DNA of 64,000 nt from Acetobacter musti (GCF_011516835.1 NZ_WOTB01000011.1:1-64000); one strand, 5' to 3'. Counted from the stretch's first letter, positions 25,470-36,365 are shown. Translations and numbers: made by a program. The notes: generated by a model not told the origin, from the letters alone.

Positions 25470-26183
25470 ATGCCCGGTCAACCCGGTCATGACAGCAGCG
25501 CTCCTCTCTCCGGCCGTGTGGCGCTCATCACCGGCGCAAGCCGGGGGATCGGGCGCGCCACCGCGATCGCCCTCGCCGGATACGGCGCGCACTGCGTCCT
25601 CACAGCCCGGACAGCGGGCGGTCTTCATGAAACGGATGACCTGATCGCAGCCCGGACCGGACGTCGCGCGACGCTGCTGCCGCTCGATCTGGCCGACGGC
25701 GCGAAAACCGATCTGCTCGGTCCATCCCTCGCGGAACGTTTCGGCCGGCTCGATATCCTCATCCATGCCGCCGCGCATTTCACAACACCCACACCCGTCG
25801 CCCATATCCGCGACAGCGACTGGACGCGCGCGCTGACAGTCAATGCCGGCGCCACCATGCGGCTGCTGCGGACCACCACCCCGCTGCTCCGGCAGGCGCC
25901 GGCAGGGCGGGCGATCGTTCTGACGAACGACAGCCTGAACAGACCGGCCCCCTTCCACGCCATCGGCGCGGTATGTGGCGCGGCGGTGACGGCGCTGGTC
26001 AGCACATGGCGGCTGGAAATGGCCGACTGCCCGTCTTTCGCGGCGCATCTTTTTGATCCCGGCCCGACGGCAACGCGCCTGCGGGCTCAGGCGTTTCCGG
26101 CGGAAGAGAACGATACCCTGGCCACACCCGAAAGCGTCGCCCGTCATATCGCCGGTCTCTGTGTCGAAACAGTTCCGGGATAG
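25470..26183 (+). CDS. SDR-fold protein lacking the YxxxK catalytic pair
   Basis: Rossmann-fold short-chain dehydrogenase/reductase family, 237 residues from the ATG seven bases after purF. The cofactor loop TGASRGIG and the LDILIHAAAHF segment are normal, so a nucleotide probably still binds. Where the family has YxxxKAAV, this protein reads GAVCGAAVTAL: both Tyr and Lys are replaced by Gly, and the catalytic Ser region reads VLTNDSLNRP. It may be a non-catalytic or repurposed SDR. Close position downstream of purF suggests co-transcription. Confidence 0.85.
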   Translation: MPGQPGHDSSAPLSGRVALITGASRGIGRATAIALAGYGAHCVLTARTAGGLHETDDLIAARTGRRATLLPLDLADGAKTDLLGPSLAERFGRLDILIHAAAHFTTPTPVAHIRDSDWTRALTVNAGATMRLLRTTTPLLRQAPAGRAIVLTNDSLNRPAPFHAIGAVCGAAVTALVSTWRLEMADCPSFAAHLFDPGPTATRLRAQAFPAEENDTLATPESVARHIAGLCVETVPG

Positions 26184-26207
26184 CCCTGCCCGGAGGAAAG
26201 AGGTCAC

Positions 26208-27257
26208 ATGTTCCTCCGACGTCTCGCCGCCGATATTCCGATTATTCAGGCGCCCATGGCCGGCGTTTCCAGCCCGGCTCTGGCGGCCGCCGTGTCTGAC
26301 GCCGGCGGCATCGGCTCGCTCGGCATCGGCGCCATGACGGTGGAGACGGCCCGCGCGGCGATCCGGGAGACACGCCGCCTGACCAGACGCCCTTTCGGCG
26401 TCAACGTCTTCTGCCACCGGTCCGTCACGCCGGACGCGGAATGCGTGACGCGCTGGCTGGACTGGCTGCGACCGGAATTCGCGCGTTACGGAGCATCCCC
26501 TCCGCAGACGCTGCGCAGGATTTACCCGTCATTTTGCGACAGCAACATCCCGTGTGACATGCTGGTGGAGGAACGCCCGGCGCTCGTCAGCTTCCATTTC
26601 GGACTTCCCGGACCCGCCGCGATTTCCGCCCTGCGCCATGCGGGGATCATGCTTGCGGCAACAGTGACATCGCCGGCGGAGGCGCTTCAGGCGACGCAGG
26701 CCGGCATCGACGCCCTGATCGTGCAGGGTTATGAAGCCGGCGGCCATCGCGGAATATCTGACCCGGCTGCGGAAGATCTCAGGTCCGACACCCACACCCT
26801 GCTGCGACAGGTCGCGGCCTGCACAGCGCTGCCTCTGATCGCCGCGGGCGGTATCATGGACGGCCATGACATCGCCGCCGCCCTGCGGAGCGGTGCCGCC
26901 GCAGTGCAGATGGGAACGGCGTTCGTCGCCTGCGATGAGAGCCTGGCCAGCCCCGCTTACCGCGCCGCGCTGCTGACCGCCGGACAAAACGGAACCGCCA
27001 TGATGTCCGCCATTTCCGGCAGGCCGGCCCGCGGTCTCATCAATCGGTTTACGATGCTCGATACACGACCGGACAGACCGGCGATCCCGCCTTATCCCTA
27101 TACCTATGATGCAGGGAAAGCCCTGGACGAAGCCGCACGCGCCGTCGGCGAGACAGGTTATGGCGCATTCTGGGCAGGACAGGGCACCGGGCGCGTCCGG
27201 CCGATGCCCGCCGCGCGCCTGATCGCCCTTCTCGCCGCGGAGACCGGAACGCCATAA
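26208..27257 (+). CDS. nitronate monooxygenase (2-nitropropane dioxygenase family)
   Basis: FMN-dependent TIM-barrel enzyme that oxidises nitronates such as propionate 3-nitronate. IIQAPMAGVSSPALAAAVSDAGG at the N-terminus, FGVNVF, DALIVQGYEAGGHRG with the catalytic His, and IAAGGIMDGHDIAAALRSGA with VQMGTAF for phosphate binding are all standard. 349 residues. RBS AGGAAAGAGG precedes the ATG. Twenty-four bases after the SDR gene, likely the same transcript. Confidence 0.92.
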   Translation: MFLRRLAADIPIIQAPMAGVSSPALAAAVSDAGGIGSLGIGAMTVETARAAIRETRRLTRRPFGVNVFCHRSVTPDAECVTRWLDWLRPEFARYGASPPQTLRRIYPSFCDSNIPCDMLVEERPALVSFHFGLPGPAAISALRHAGIMLAATVTSPAEALQATQAGIDALIVQGYEAGGHRGISDPAAEDLRSDTHTLLRQVAACTALPLIAAGGIMDGHDIAAALRSGAAAVQMGTAFVACDESLASPAYRAALLTAGQNGTAMMSAISGRPARGLINRFTMLDTRPDRPAIPPYPYTYDAGKALDEAARAVGETGYGAFWAGQGTGRVRPMPAARLIALLAAETGTP

Positions 27258-27393
27258 AGACGGATCGTTTTCTGAGACGATTAAGACCCGATCCGGCTGG
27301 ACGATGTTATCAGAATGTTGAATATCCGGAGCTTAAATCGCTCCTCCGCGGGTGTTGTTGCACCCTGGTGCTAAAGGCAATAAAGATCAGATC

Positions 27394-28554
27394 ATGGCAG
27401 CTGAACCTTCTGAACCGGCAACATACCTGACGCTTCCGATCGAAAAGACTTCCGATTTTACACTGGAAGACTTCGCCGGCAATCATCAGGCGATGAATTA
27501 TTACCACACCTATAAAGCAGACACGCTTCAGCATGTGTTTACTCTCGCAAATATTCTGCACATGCATAAACTCGTCAGAGAGGCCGCGAATTTTTACGGC
27601 CTCGCCTATAATATGCATTCGAAAAAGCCGGATGATTATCCACTGGCCTCCTCACTGCTGCAGGTCCGGCTTCTCTGTCTCCTAAAAGCGGGAATGGAGC
27701 CGCCACGGGATGAGCTCGAACAGCTCCGCGCGCTGTCGAAGACCATGTACGACTACATCAGCGGCATCGAAATCGCCTGGCGCGGCCATGATCCCGTCGC
27801 CGCGCTGAAGCGTATGGATAACTGCTTCGAAATCTTTCACACAGGCGAGGAAGTCGACGTCCTCTATCTTGAGACGGCGCTGTCGGTCCTGCCGCCCGCC
27901 ACGCCAGCAGAATCCCAGCCTGAAGCTCAGAAAATTCCGCGCAAAATCTACATGTACTGGGATAAAAACCCGCCGCCGGAAGTCGAGGAAAATTACGACT
28001 ATCATTGCGACCTCGGGACGTTCGACGTCCATCTCTTCGACCGCGAGGAAGGGGCCGAATGGATCTGGGATTATTACGGCAAGGAAGCGCGGGATCTGTT
28101 CCTGGGCGCGAAACACGCGGCCGAGGCCGCGGACTTCCTCCGCGTTCATGTCATTCAGGAATTCGGCGGATGGTGGCTGGACGCCGATATCCGGATCACA
28201 TCGCCCGAAACGCTTGAGAACTACATCGCCAGAGACCCGTCACATCTGTTCTTCGTGACGGACAATTATTACGTCCATAACGATTTCTTCGGAAGCCGGC
28301 GTAACAGCCCGATCCTGCAGGACTGTCTCCTGTCGCTCTACCGGAACAGTTACCTGCATCACGGGCTGTATATCGCCTACAAAACCGGTCCCGGCGTCTT
28401 CAACCGCGCCCTGAACCGAAAACTGCATACCGCCTTCCGGACCGGCAAACCGTTCGATCCGACGGTCATGATTCAGCGCTCGCCGGAGTTCGACAGCATC
28501 ATCCAGGACATGGATATGGCATATAAAAAGGGCGGCGGCTGGCACGCGGCCTGA
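27394..28554 (+). CDS. GT32-like glycosyltransferase with DXD motif
   Basis: Probable cytoplasmic sugar transferase. The C-terminal half has KIPRKIYMYWDKNPPPE, then AAEAADFLRVHVIQEFGGWWLDADI, the GT32/OCH1-like pattern with the metal-binding DAD. NDFFGSRRNSPIL and GPGVFNRAL follow as in this family. The N-terminal ~185 residues are helical, TPR-like in look, and not recognised. ATG at 27394 gives 386 residues; an upstream TTG would add 14. No neighbouring polysaccharide genes. Local base composition around the 5' end is lower in GC than the surroundings. Confidence 0.75.
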   Translation: MAAEPSEPATYLTLPIEKTSDFTLEDFAGNHQAMNYYHTYKADTLQHVFTLANILHMHKLVREAANFYGLAYNMHSKKPDDYPLASSLLQVRLLCLLKAGMEPPRDELEQLRALSKTMYDYISGIEIAWRGHDPVAALKRMDNCFEIFHTGEEVDVLYLETALSVLPPATPAESQPEAQKIPRKIYMYWDKNPPPEVEENYDYHCDLGTFDVHLFDREEGAEWIWDYYGKEARDLFLGAKHAAEAADFLRVHVIQEFGGWWLDADIRITSPETLENYIARDPSHLFFVTDNYYVHNDFFGSRRNSPILQDCLLSLYRNSYLHHGLYIAYKTGPGVFNRALNRKLHTAFRTGKPFDPTVMIQRSPEFDSIIQDMDMAYKKGGGWHAA

Positions 28555-28664
28555 TGCTTTAGCTGACGCGGGATGGTTTTCCGGCTATAGGGCGCCCACA
28601 TCAGCGGGTACAGCGTTCCTGCGCTGAACCCCAGGCCCCTGTTCAAGAGCAGAAAGACCTTCTC

Positions 28665-30527
28665 ATGTCCGGTTACCGTTCCCGCACGACCACTCATGGC
28701 CGCAACATGGCCGGGGCCCGCAGTCTGTGGCGCGCCACCGGCATGACGGACAGCGATTTCGGCAAACCGATCATCGCCGTCGCCAATTCCTTCACCCAGT
28801 TCGTCCCCGGCCACGTCCACCTGAAGGATCTCGGCCAGCTCGTCTGCGGCGCCATCGCCGAAGCCGGCGGCGTCGGGCGCGAGTTCAACACCATCGCCGT
28901 CGATGACGGAATCGCCATGGGCCATGGCGGCATGCTCTACAGCCTGCCATCGCGCGAACTGATCGCCGACGCCGTGGAATACATGGTCAATGCCCACTGC
29001 GCCGACGCGCTGGTTTGTATCAGCAACTGCGACAAGATCACTCCCGGCATGCTGATGGCCGCGATGCGCCTGAACATCCCGACCGTCTTCGTCTCCGGCG
29101 GCCCGATGGAAGCCGGCCGCGTGATGGAAGGCGAGATCGAGAAACACGTCGATCTCGTCACCTCCATGGTCGCCGCCGCCAGCCCCGCCGTCAGCGAGGC
29201 CGAATCAGAGATCATCGAACGCTCCGCCTGCCCGACCTGCGGCTCCTGCTCGGGCATGTTCACCGCCAACTCCATGAACTGCCTCACCGAAGCCCTGGGC
29301 CTGTCCCTGCCCGGCAACGGCAGCCTCGTCGCGACACACGCGGACCGGAAAGAGCTGTTCCTCCGCGCCGGCCGCCTCGCCGTCTCCCTGGCGAAGCAGT
29401 TCTATGAGAATGGCGACAGCCGCGTCCTGCCCCGTTCGATCGCCACATCAGAGGCGTTCGAAAACGCCATGACCGTGGACATCGCCATGGGCGGCTCCAC
29501 GAACACGGTCCTGCACCTGCTCGCCGCCGCGCATGAGGGCGAGGTGCCCTTCACCATGGCCGACATCGACCGCCTCTCCCGCCGTGTCCCCAATCTCTGC
29601 AAGGTCGCACCCTCGAAAGCCGACGTGCATATGGAAGACGTGCATCGCGCCGGCGGCGTTCAGGCCATCATGGGTGAACTGGATCGTCTCGGCCTGCTGC
29701 ATCGCAACGTCCCGATGGTCCATGCGCCTTCTCTGGCGAACGCCCTGGTCGAATGGGATATCGGCAGCGAGACCGCCACGGATGCTGCAAGAGACTTCTA
29801 CCGCGCCGCCCCCGGTGGTGTTCGCACAACGGAGGCTTTCTCTCAGGCCAGCCGCTATAAAGAGCTGGATACCGACCGGAAGTCCGGCGCCATCCGCACC
29901 GGCGAACATGCTTTCAGCAAGGATGGCGGTCTGGCCGTTCTTTACGGCAACATCGCCGAAGACGGCGCCATCGTAAAAACCGCCGGCGTGGCGCCAGACC
30001 TTCTCACCTTCTCCGGTCCTGCCCGCGTCTTCGAAAGCCAGGACGCCGCTGTCTCCGCCATTCTCGGCGGCCGGATTATCGCGGGCGATGTCGTCGTCAT
30101 TCGTTACGAAGGCCCGAAAGGCGGTCCGGGGATGCAGGAAATGCTTTACCCGACCAGCTACCTGAAATCGAAAGGTCTGGCCGAATCCTGCGCCCTGATC
30201 ACCGATGGCCGCTTCTCCGGCGGCAGCTCCGGTCTCTCCATCGGCCATATCTCGCCGGAGGCCGCCGAAGGCGGCGCCATCGGCCTGATTGAGGAAGGTG
30301 ACATCATCGAGATCGACATTCCGTCCCGCGTTCTTCGCACTGCCGTGCCAGACTCAGAACTGTCCACCCGGCGAGCCAGAATGGATGATCGCGGCACTGA
30401 AGGCTGGAAACCGGTGCGTGACCGGGTGGTGTCAACAGCGCTGCAGGCTTATGCGGCTCTGACGACCAGCGCCGCCCGCGGCGCCGTGCGGGACCTGGCC
30501 CAGCTGGCCCGACGCACACCCCGGTAA
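28665..30527 (+). CDS. ilvD: dihydroxy-acid dehydratase
   Basis: Fe-S dehydratase of branched-chain amino acid synthesis, converting dihydroxy-isovalerate or -methylvalerate to the 2-keto acids. [22 protein letters not shown] at the start, [17 protein letters not shown] (cluster Cys), [23 protein letters not shown] and [21 protein letters not shown] are signature segments. The 620 residues match the E. coli-type (long) enzyme. Stand-alone gene followed by a hairpin terminator. Confidence 0.97.
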   Translation: MSGYRSRTTTHGRNMAGARSLWRATGMTDSDFGKPIIAVANSFTQFVPGHVHLKDLGQLVCGAIAEAGGVGREFNTIAVDDGIAMGHGGMLYSLPSRELIADAVEYMVNAHCADALVCISNCDKITPGMLMAAMRLNIPTVFVSGGPMEAGRVMEGEIEKHVDLVTSMVAAASPAVSEAESEIIERSACPTCGSCSGMFTANSMNCLTEALGLSLPGNGSLVATHADRKELFLRAGRLAVSLAKQFYENGDSRVLPRSIATSEAFENAMTVDIAMGGSTNTVLHLLAAAHEGEVPFTMADIDRLSRRVPNLCKVAPSKADVHMEDVHRAGGVQAIMGELDRLGLLHRNVPMVHAPSLANALVEWDIGSETATDAARDFYRAAPGGVRTTEAFSQASRYKELDTDRKSGAIRTGEHAFSKDGGLAVLYGNIAEDGAIVKTAGVAPDLLTFSGPARVFESQDAAVSAILGGRIIAGDVVVIRYEGPKGGPGMQEMLYPTSYLKSKGLAESCALITDGRFSGGSSGLSIGHISPEAAEGGAIGLIEEGDIIEIDIPSRVLRTAVPDSELSTRRARMDDRGTEGWKPVRDRVVSTALQAYAALTTSAARGAVRDLAQLARRTPR

Positions 30528-30553
30528 AAGGAATCCGGGCTCTCGCCGGCCTT

Positions 30554-30576
30554 GGCAAAGGTCAAAAACCTTTGCC
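30554..30576 (+). terminator. hairpin terminator 3' of ilvD
   Basis: GGCAAAGGT-CAAAA-ACCTTTGCC is a perfect 9-bp stem, followed after AG by CCATTTTATT. It lies 27 bases after the ilvD stop. Confidence 0.7.
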
Positions 30577-30589
30577 AGCCATTTTATTA

Positions 30590-30656
30590 AACAAACCGGG
30601 ATCAAAGAGGCTGCGCCCCTTTGCGTGTTTCAGGGCAGAGCCCTGAAACACCCGGA
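30590..30656 (+). repeat. R2 palindromic repeat, copy b (partial)
   Basis: AAACCGGGATCAAAG, the hairpin AGGCTGCGCCCCTTT (degenerate) and TTTCAGGGCAGAGCCCTGAAA are shared with R2 copies near 2934, 46020 and 51716. It lies between the convergent ilvD and catalase genes. Confidence 0.75.
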
Positions 30657-30672
30657 CAGGATCAGCTTCTCC

Positions 30673-32799
30673 TCAGACAGCGTGAACCTTACTCTCACGC
30701 TCCCAGAACCGGACCGCACGACAGGTCGTAATAAATCCGGCCGCATCGCCCGGCGCCGTAAGAGTGACAAAGCCCTTATCCATATCCGACGGCTGAAGCC
30801 CGGCGCGTGCAATCAGCGGGGTCGCATCCGGACCGACACCGATAAACTTGGCATGCGCATAGGCATCGTTGATGAAGTCCCGCGCCGTCGCCTCATGACT
30901 CAGCAGCTTCGCCCCGGCAGCGGAAGGCAGCAACACCACGGCATCGTAAAGAACCGAAGGACCACCGTTGATCTTCTGACCGAGCGGTACCATCGAACCA
31001 TCCGACAGCTTCACACCACCAACCTGAGGTCCGACCAGCTCGACATTGGTTCCCTCCGCTTTCGCAGCATCGCAGACAGCTTTCAGCAGCGCCGCATCCG
31101 TTCCGTCCGTCACCAGAATGCCGATCTTGCGCCCGGCAAAGGTCTTCGGACCATTTTTCAGAATACTGAGCGCCGGAGACGGAGGCAGATCATCGATCAC
31201 CGGGCGGGCAGGGGGAGCCGCTTCGGGCAGCTTCTCAAGTCCGATCCCTTTCGCCACAGTCAGAGCCAGTTCCTTATCGATATTCAGCAGATGTGACACA
31301 ACCCGCGAACGGATTGCCGGCGTCTCCACCTTGCTGAGCTCGAACGTATAGGCCTGCTGGATATGCACCTGCTCGGTCTTCGTCTGACTGATGTAAAACT
31401 GCCGTGTCTGACTGTAATGATCGGCAAAGAGTTCCGCCCGTTCCCGCCGCGTCTCACCACTCTCCTGAGCGACATAAGATTTGTAACCCCGCGCCGGGTT
31501 CTCACGCGCTCCGCCGACTTCCGGACCCCAGGAGTTCGGTTCGTAGTTCGCCCGCCCTTTCGGATTATGCATCGCCGCATGACCATCCTGCTGGAAGGTA
31601 TGGAACGGACATTTCGGAGCGTTAACCGGAATATGCGTGAAGTTAGGACCACCAAGCCGTTTCAGCTGCGTGTCGAGATAGGAGAAATTCCGGCCCTGCA
31701 GCAGCGGATCATTGGTGAAATCAATCCCGGAAACGACATTCTGGGTGCAGAACGCAACCTGTTCGGTTTCCGCAAAGAAGTTATCGACAACACGATCCAG
31801 AACAAGGCGACCGATCCGGCGCACGGGAACCAGCTCTTCGGGAATCAGCTTGGTCGCATCCAGAATGTCGAAATCGAAATTGTCTGCGAACTCGTCATCG
31901 AAAAGCTGAACGCCGAGTTCCCATTCCGGGAAATCACCGGAGGTGATCGCATCCCACAGGTCACGACGGTGGAAGTCCGGATCAGCGCCGTTGATCTTGA
32001 GCGCTTCATTCCAGACTACGGACTGGAGACCGGCTTTCGGTTTCCAGTGGAATTTTACAAAAGTCGAATTGCCTTCTTTGCTCACAAACCGGAATGTATG
32101 AACCCCGAACCCTTCGATAAACCGCAGGGAACGCGGAATGGCCCGGTCGGACATCGCCCACATGATGGCATGCATCGATTCCGGAGAAAGCGAGACAAAG
32201 TCCCACAGATTGTCATGCGCGGACTGCGCCTGCGGGAATCCGCGATCCGGCTCTTCCTTGATGGAATGCACAAAATCCGGAAACTTAATGGCATCCTGAA
32301 CAAAAAAGACCGGAGCATTATTGCCCACGATGTCCCAGTTGCCCTCTTTCGTATAGAGCTTTACGGCAAAGCCCCGAATATCACGGGGAAGATCCGAAGA
32401 CCCTCTGCCGCCGGCAACAGTCGAAAGCCGCACGAACGCCGGAACACGCTCACCCGGCCGCTGCAGCACATCCGCAGTCGTAATATCGGACAGCGAATCC
32501 GTCAGCTCGAAATAACCATGCGCCCCATAACCGCGCGCATGCACCACACGCTCCGGAATCCGCTCGTGATCAAAATGAAAAATCTTTTCCCGGAAATGGA
32601 AATCCTCGAGCAGGGCCGGCCCGCGCGACCCGACCCGAAGCGTGTTCTGGTCGTCGGCAACCGGAACGCCCTGCGCCGTTGTCAGCGTCGGCACCTCTCC
32701 CGTCGCCGTCTGATGGGTCTCCCCGCCTTCACCCCGTCCGAATGACTGATCGCCCACGGTTACCTGCTCGTAATCCGGTTTTTTCTCTTTTGTGCTCAT
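30673..32799 (-). CDS. katE: large-subunit catalase (HPII/KatE type)
   Basis: Monofunctional haem catalase destroying H2O2. The N-terminal arm leads to the distal-His segment [15 protein letters not shown] and [13 protein letters not shown]; the proximal haem Tyr is in [14 protein letters not shown]. After about residue 550 comes the flavodoxin/GATase1-like C-terminal domain ([16 protein letters not shown]) that marks clade 2 catalases. ATG at 32799 is preferred because GGAGGG is correctly placed; 708 residues. Monocistronic, with its promoter in the 32800-33017 gap. Confidence 0.96.
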   Translation of the reverse strand: MSTKEKKPDYEQVTVGDQSFGRGEGGETHQTATGEVPTLTTAQGVPVADDQNTLRVGSRGPALLEDFHFREKIFHFDHERIPERVVHARGYGAHGYFELTDSLSDITTADVLQRPGERVPAFVRLSTVAGGRGSSDLPRDIRGFAVKLYTKEGNWDIVGNNAPVFFVQDAIKFPDFVHSIKEEPDRGFPQAQSAHDNLWDFVSLSPESMHAIMWAMSDRAIPRSLRFIEGFGVHTFRFVSKEGNSTFVKFHWKPKAGLQSVVWNEALKINGADPDFHRRDLWDAITSGDFPEWELGVQLFDDEFADNFDFDILDATKLIPEELVPVRRIGRLVLDRVVDNFFAETEQVAFCTQNVVSGIDFTNDPLLQGRNFSYLDTQLKRLGGPNFTHIPVNAPKCPFHTFQQDGHAAMHNPKGRANYEPNSWGPEVGGARENPARGYKSYVAQESGETRRERAELFADHYSQTRQFYISQTKTEQVHIQQAYTFELSKVETPAIRSRVVSHLLNIDKELALTVAKGIGLEKLPEAAPPARPVIDDLPPSPALSILKNGPKTFAGRKIGILVTDGTDAALLKAVCDAAKAEGTNVELVGPQVGGVKLSDGSMVPLGQKINGGPSVLYDAVVLLPSAAGAKLLSHEATARDFINDAYAHAKFIGVGPDATPLIARAGLQPSDMDKGFVTLTAPGDAAGFITTCRAVRFWERESKVHAV

Positions 32800-33017
32800 G
32801 ATGCCCTCCACTTCCGAAAGGCAACGCGAGCCCATGTCGGATGGTTCCGGTTCCGGAGGGGGCAGCAGATCTGTGAGCGGCAGATCTTTTTTCCTGAAAG
32901 AAAAAACGCTCCTGAGTCTCCGGACTTTGCACAGAGGCTGTGGCTTTCCATCCGGCCTTTACGCGGAACTTCCGTCCCATGAGCCAGCGGCTTCTCCCGG
33001 GTCCGTACTCTCCGGGA

Positions 33018-35213
33018 TCAGTCGCTCAGCGCCCGCAGCAGACTTTCGGAAAACCGTTCCGGCGAAAACTCCGCCCGGATCAGGCGCCTGCCCTGATCCG
33101 AACGCTGCCGCCAGAGCGCATCATCCCGGATCAGGCTGATCAGGCCGGCGGCGAAATCTTCCGCCGTATCCGTGACGGTGCAGACGGCGCCGATCCCAGT
33201 CACCCCTTCCGCGCCAGTCGGCGTCGTGACAAGCGGCAGACCGTGATGCAATGCCTCCAGCACCTTGTTCTTCACCCCGGCTCCGAAGCGCAGCGGCACG
33301 GCCGCAACACGCGCGGCGGCATAAAGACGCTCAAGCTCCGCCTCGCTGACCGAACCGGTCACGACAGTCCGCTCATCCGCCAGCGCAAGAACGGCGGGAG
33401 CCGGATCCGACCCCGCGAGAACAAGCCGGACATCCGGCACATGCGTCCGGACCAGAGGCATGATCGTGTCTTTCAGCCAGAGCGCCGCGTCGACATTCGG
33501 CGGATGTGCGAATCCGCCAACAAAGAGAACGGTCGTTCCTTCGGTCACGGCTCTGGGTTCATGATCGGGAGCGAAGCAGAACGGCACGACAGTGCGTGCC
33601 GGCGCGCCGGGAACAAGCTCCCTGACAAGGTCGGCCTCATAACCGGACAGATAAATGACAGAGCTGAACTGCCGCCAGAGCCACGTTTCGAGACGCTGCA
33701 TGGACTGCGCCTCATGGCGCACGCCCTCGTCCCCCGTCACCTCCGCCTCACGCATCATGCGCAGGAAATGAATGTCATGGCCGTAATAGGACCGCCGGGC
33801 GGCAGTGCCGGCCACGACAGCCGCCAGAAATTCCCGAGCAACAACCGGACGCATGATCATGACATGATCGAGATCCCCGCCATTCCGCTCCAGCCATTCC
33901 GGAAAAGACAGCGGGCAGGTGTGATCCAGCACCTCGACGCCGGCGCGTTCGGAAATATGCGCCTGTCCCGTGCGGCCACGATCCAGAGGCCAGAACTTCA
34001 CCAGCCAGCCCGCCGCCACCAGAGCGCGGATGACACAGAGTGTCGCGCGCGATCCGGCATCCCGGTCCGGTTCGGGAACATAATGGTCGATAATCAGGAT
34101 GGTGCGCCGGTGGCGGGCATGCGCGCCGGCCCGGAGCATATGAACGCCCGGCGGATAGTGGTCCCTCTCCAGAACAGTTTTCCATCGCCGGAACATGATA
34201 TCCCGGTTGCGCGCCTGGTAAGCCTTGACGCCGCTGCTCTCGTCAGTGCCGTGCGAGACGCCTTCATGGTGAATGACAACCGAATCCGGCTCGAACACCA
34301 CCCGGTATCCGGCGGCGCGCACACGAAAAGCCAGATCCGTATCTTCGTAATAAGCCGGAGCAAAGAGTTCATCGAACCCGCCAAGCGACCGGAAAAGCGC
34401 GCCCGGAATGGCGATCGAAGCTCCGGAAATATAATCGACCTCCCGCCGCCAGCGATAGGCAGCCCGGTCCGGATCGGAATCACCGCGCCCGAAATTCATG
34501 CCGGATGCGTCGGCCCAGACAATCCCGCCCGCTTCCTGCAGAGTGCCGTCCGCAAACAACAGTTTCGATCCTGTCAGCCCAATGGTCGGATCTGAGGCAA
34601 GGAGATCCACAAGCGCGTCAAAAGCGCCGGGCAGAACCTCCGTGTCGTTGTTAAGAAAATGCAGATACGTGCCTGCTGCCGCGCCGGCCGCATCATTACA
34701 GTTCCGCAGAAAACCGAGATTGGTCTGCCGTTCCAGAAAGATGAGCCCCGGAATCGTCGCGAGCACGGCAATATCGGGATCGCCCGAGGCATCCTCCGCG
34801 ACAAGAACCTCCCAGGCGCAGGATGGCGGGTTCAGCATGATCGAGCGCAGACAGCGCAACAGCACCGGAACCTGTCCATAACTCGGAATGATGATGCTGA
34901 GCACCGGATCGGCATGACGGGGAAACTGCAGAAGACCGGCATTCTCAGCGCCATCTGGCCCAACAGCCACCGGATCTGGCGACGATGCCGCCGGCGCCCC
35001 GTCATCCGTGTTCCGCGCGGAGACAGGAGCACGGCTGAAGCGGGCCGCGACGCCCCGCAGCCTGCGCATCTGCCCGACCGCCACACGCGCCGGATAACTC
35101 AGACGCCAGAACGTGCTGCGCTCATAGGCTTCGATGCGCCGGCGCAGATCCGCGATCGTCGCCTCAGGATCAGTGCCGGAAGTGTCCGGATTGAAGTCGG
35201 AAGAAACAGTCAC
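33018..35213 (-). CDS. bifunctional glycosyltransferase, GT2 + GT4
   Basis: A 731-residue cytoplasmic enzyme for surface glycan synthesis. An N-terminal region with a short coiled coil (DLRRRIEAYERSTFWRLSYP) precedes a GT2 domain (about 95-330: LSIIIPSYGQVPVLLRCL, VLVAEDASGDPD, HFLNNDTEVLPGAFDAL, GASIAIPGALFRSLGGFDE, YYEDTDLAFRVRAAGYRV). A GT4-like domain follows (about 370-725), with LFVGGFAHPPNVDAALWLKD and VPLRFGAGVKNKVLEALHHG. The order matches O-antigen or rhamnan-type bifunctional transferases. It is alone, without sugar-nucleotide genes. Confidence 0.88.
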   Translation of the reverse strand: MTVSSDFNPDTSGTDPEATIADLRRRIEAYERSTFWRLSYPARVAVGQMRRLRGVAARFSRAPVSARNTDDGAPAASSPDPVAVGPDGAENAGLLQFPRHADPVLSIIIPSYGQVPVLLRCLRSIMLNPPSCAWEVLVAEDASGDPDIAVLATIPGLIFLERQTNLGFLRNCNDAAGAAAGTYLHFLNNDTEVLPGAFDALVDLLASDPTIGLTGSKLLFADGTLQEAGGIVWADASGMNFGRGDSDPDRAAYRWRREVDYISGASIAIPGALFRSLGGFDELFAPAYYEDTDLAFRVRAAGYRVVFEPDSVVIHHEGVSHGTDESSGVKAYQARNRDIMFRRWKTVLERDHYPPGVHMLRAGAHARHRRTILIIDHYVPEPDRDAGSRATLCVIRALVAAGWLVKFWPLDRGRTGQAHISERAGVEVLDHTCPLSFPEWLERNGGDLDHVMIMRPVVAREFLAAVVAGTAARRSYYGHDIHFLRMMREAEVTGDEGVRHEAQSMQRLETWLWRQFSSVIYLSGYEADLVRELVPGAPARTVVPFCFAPDHEPRAVTEGTTVLFVGGFAHPPNVDAALWLKDTIMPLVRTHVPDVRLVLAGSDPAPAVLALADERTVVTGSVSEAELERLYAAARVAAVPLRFGAGVKNKVLEALHHGLPLVTTPTGAEGVTGIGAVCTVTDTAEDFAAGLISLIRDDALWRQRSDQGRRLIRAEFSPERFSESLLRALSD

Positions 35214-35375
35214 CAGGAGCGGCCCGTCTGTCAGAATACGGAAATCATGCTCCCGGCCGCCCTTCTCCAGGCGTCACACCGGCTGTGTTGCCCGGCGTGA
35301 CGGAAGCACCGGAACGGGCAATACAACGACAGACCCTGATGGGGAAATACCGGAGACCGGGCCAGAGCCCGGCCG

Positions 35376-35789
35376 TCAGGCCGTGCCGGCGCGTCCGTGA
35401 CAGTGAGTGATGAGTTCCAGTTCGATCTTCACATCGGGAACATCGAAATCCTCGACGACCATCACCGTCGCCGCCGGGCGGTTGGCGCCCAGCGCGTTAC
35501 TGACGAACGGCGCGCACGATGTCAGCTGACCGGCGTCCTTGACGACGTAGATAACGCGCACCACGTCTTCCAGCGAAGCGCCGCGCGCGAGGAGAGCGGC
35601 GCTGCCCGCCGAGAAGGCCAGCCGGCACTGATCGGCAATCCGGGCGGGGAAACATCCGGAATGGCGGTCATATCCCCGGACCCGGCGAAGACGCAGACCT
35701 CCGCGCGCCTGCTCGCAGCAGGGCAGGATCGATTCGGTCGTCCGGGCCGGATCAGACGGATCGCGGCTGTTTCCGGCTGCTGTTTCCAT
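35376..35789 (-). CDS. Rid family protein (YjgF/YER057c/UK114)
   Basis: Small trimeric Rid-fold protein, likely a deaminase of reactive enamine/imines or a divergent Rid relative. CRLAFSAGSAALLARGASLEDVVRVIYVVKDAGQL, NRPAATVMVVEDFDVPDVKIELELI follow the family pattern, including the Arg before PAAT. The start ATG at 35789 follows GGAAGGGG; 137 residues. The N-terminal 40 residues are unusual, with several cysteines (ILPCC, SGC) and little family resemblance. Not clearly canonical RidA, so no symbol is given. Confidence 0.75.
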   Translation of the reverse strand: METAAGNSRDPSDPARTTESILPCCEQARGGLRLRRVRGYDRHSGCFPARIADQCRLAFSAGSAALLARGASLEDVVRVIYVVKDAGQLTSCAPFVSNALGANRPAATVMVVEDFDVPDVKIELELITHCHGRAGTA

Positions 35790-35906
35790 GGCTGGTCGCC
35801 CCTTCCGGAAGGTCACGGAATTGTCATAATTCCCGCCGGTCGAAAATGAAAGATGTTTCTCTGCGGTAATGCTTCAGGGTCGTAACGGTCTGGTGAGGAG
35901 TCTCCG

Positions 35907-36365
35907 ATGTCACTTACGCGACTTCATGCCTGCTGCGCCGCGCGCGATGAGGCCGGCGTGCTGATTTCCGGCGTTGCGGGAGCCGGAAAATCCGACCTGC
36001 TGCTCCGGCTGATCGGGCGCGGTTACAGGCTGGTGGCGGATGACAGGGTGGAGCTGGAGGACGGCCTTGCCCGTGCGCCGGCCGCCCTGCGCGGGCTGAT
36101 CGAAATACGTGGATGGGGTGTTATTCGTCGCCCGTTTATCGAAGCCGTCCGGCCGGTTCTGATGGTCAGGCTGGTCAGAGCGGGCGCCGGCGTGCCGCGC
36201 CTCCCGGACTGCCGCGAGGCGCATGACCCGGAAACGGATCTGCCGGTGCTCTGGCTGGACGGCATGCTGGCCTCGGCTCCGGACAGAATCGACGCCGCTC
36301 TGGACTGCCTGACCGGCCGGGCTTTTCGTCTCCCGCAGGGGGCCATGCTGACCGGCGATGACTGA
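35907..36365 (+). CDS. hprK: short HPr kinase/phosphorylase (C-terminal domain only)
   Basis: Phosphorylates HPr on its regulatory Ser. The 152-residue protein holds the P-loop GVAGAGKS (22-29), RLVADDRVELED and the loop RGLIEIRGWGVIRRPF. Alphaproteobacterial HprK proteins lack the N-terminal domain of the Gram-positive enzyme, as here. It begins a cluster with rapZ, EIIA, HPr and EI. The ATG follows GGTGAGGAG. Confidence 0.9.
   Translation: MSLTRLHACCAARDEAGVLISGVAGAGKSDLLLRLIGRGYRLVADDRVELEDGLARAPAALRGLIEIRGWGVIRRPFIEAVRPVLMVRLVRAGAGVPRLPDCREAHDPETDLPVLWLDGMLASAPDRIDAALDCLTGRAFRLPQGAMLTGDD

Noticed and set aside
31363-32745. 460-codon + frame
   Set aside because: Antisense to the catalase gene; no motif, basic composition.
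32940-34595. 551-codon + frame
   Set aside because: Antisense to the GT2+GT4 gene; no domain seen.
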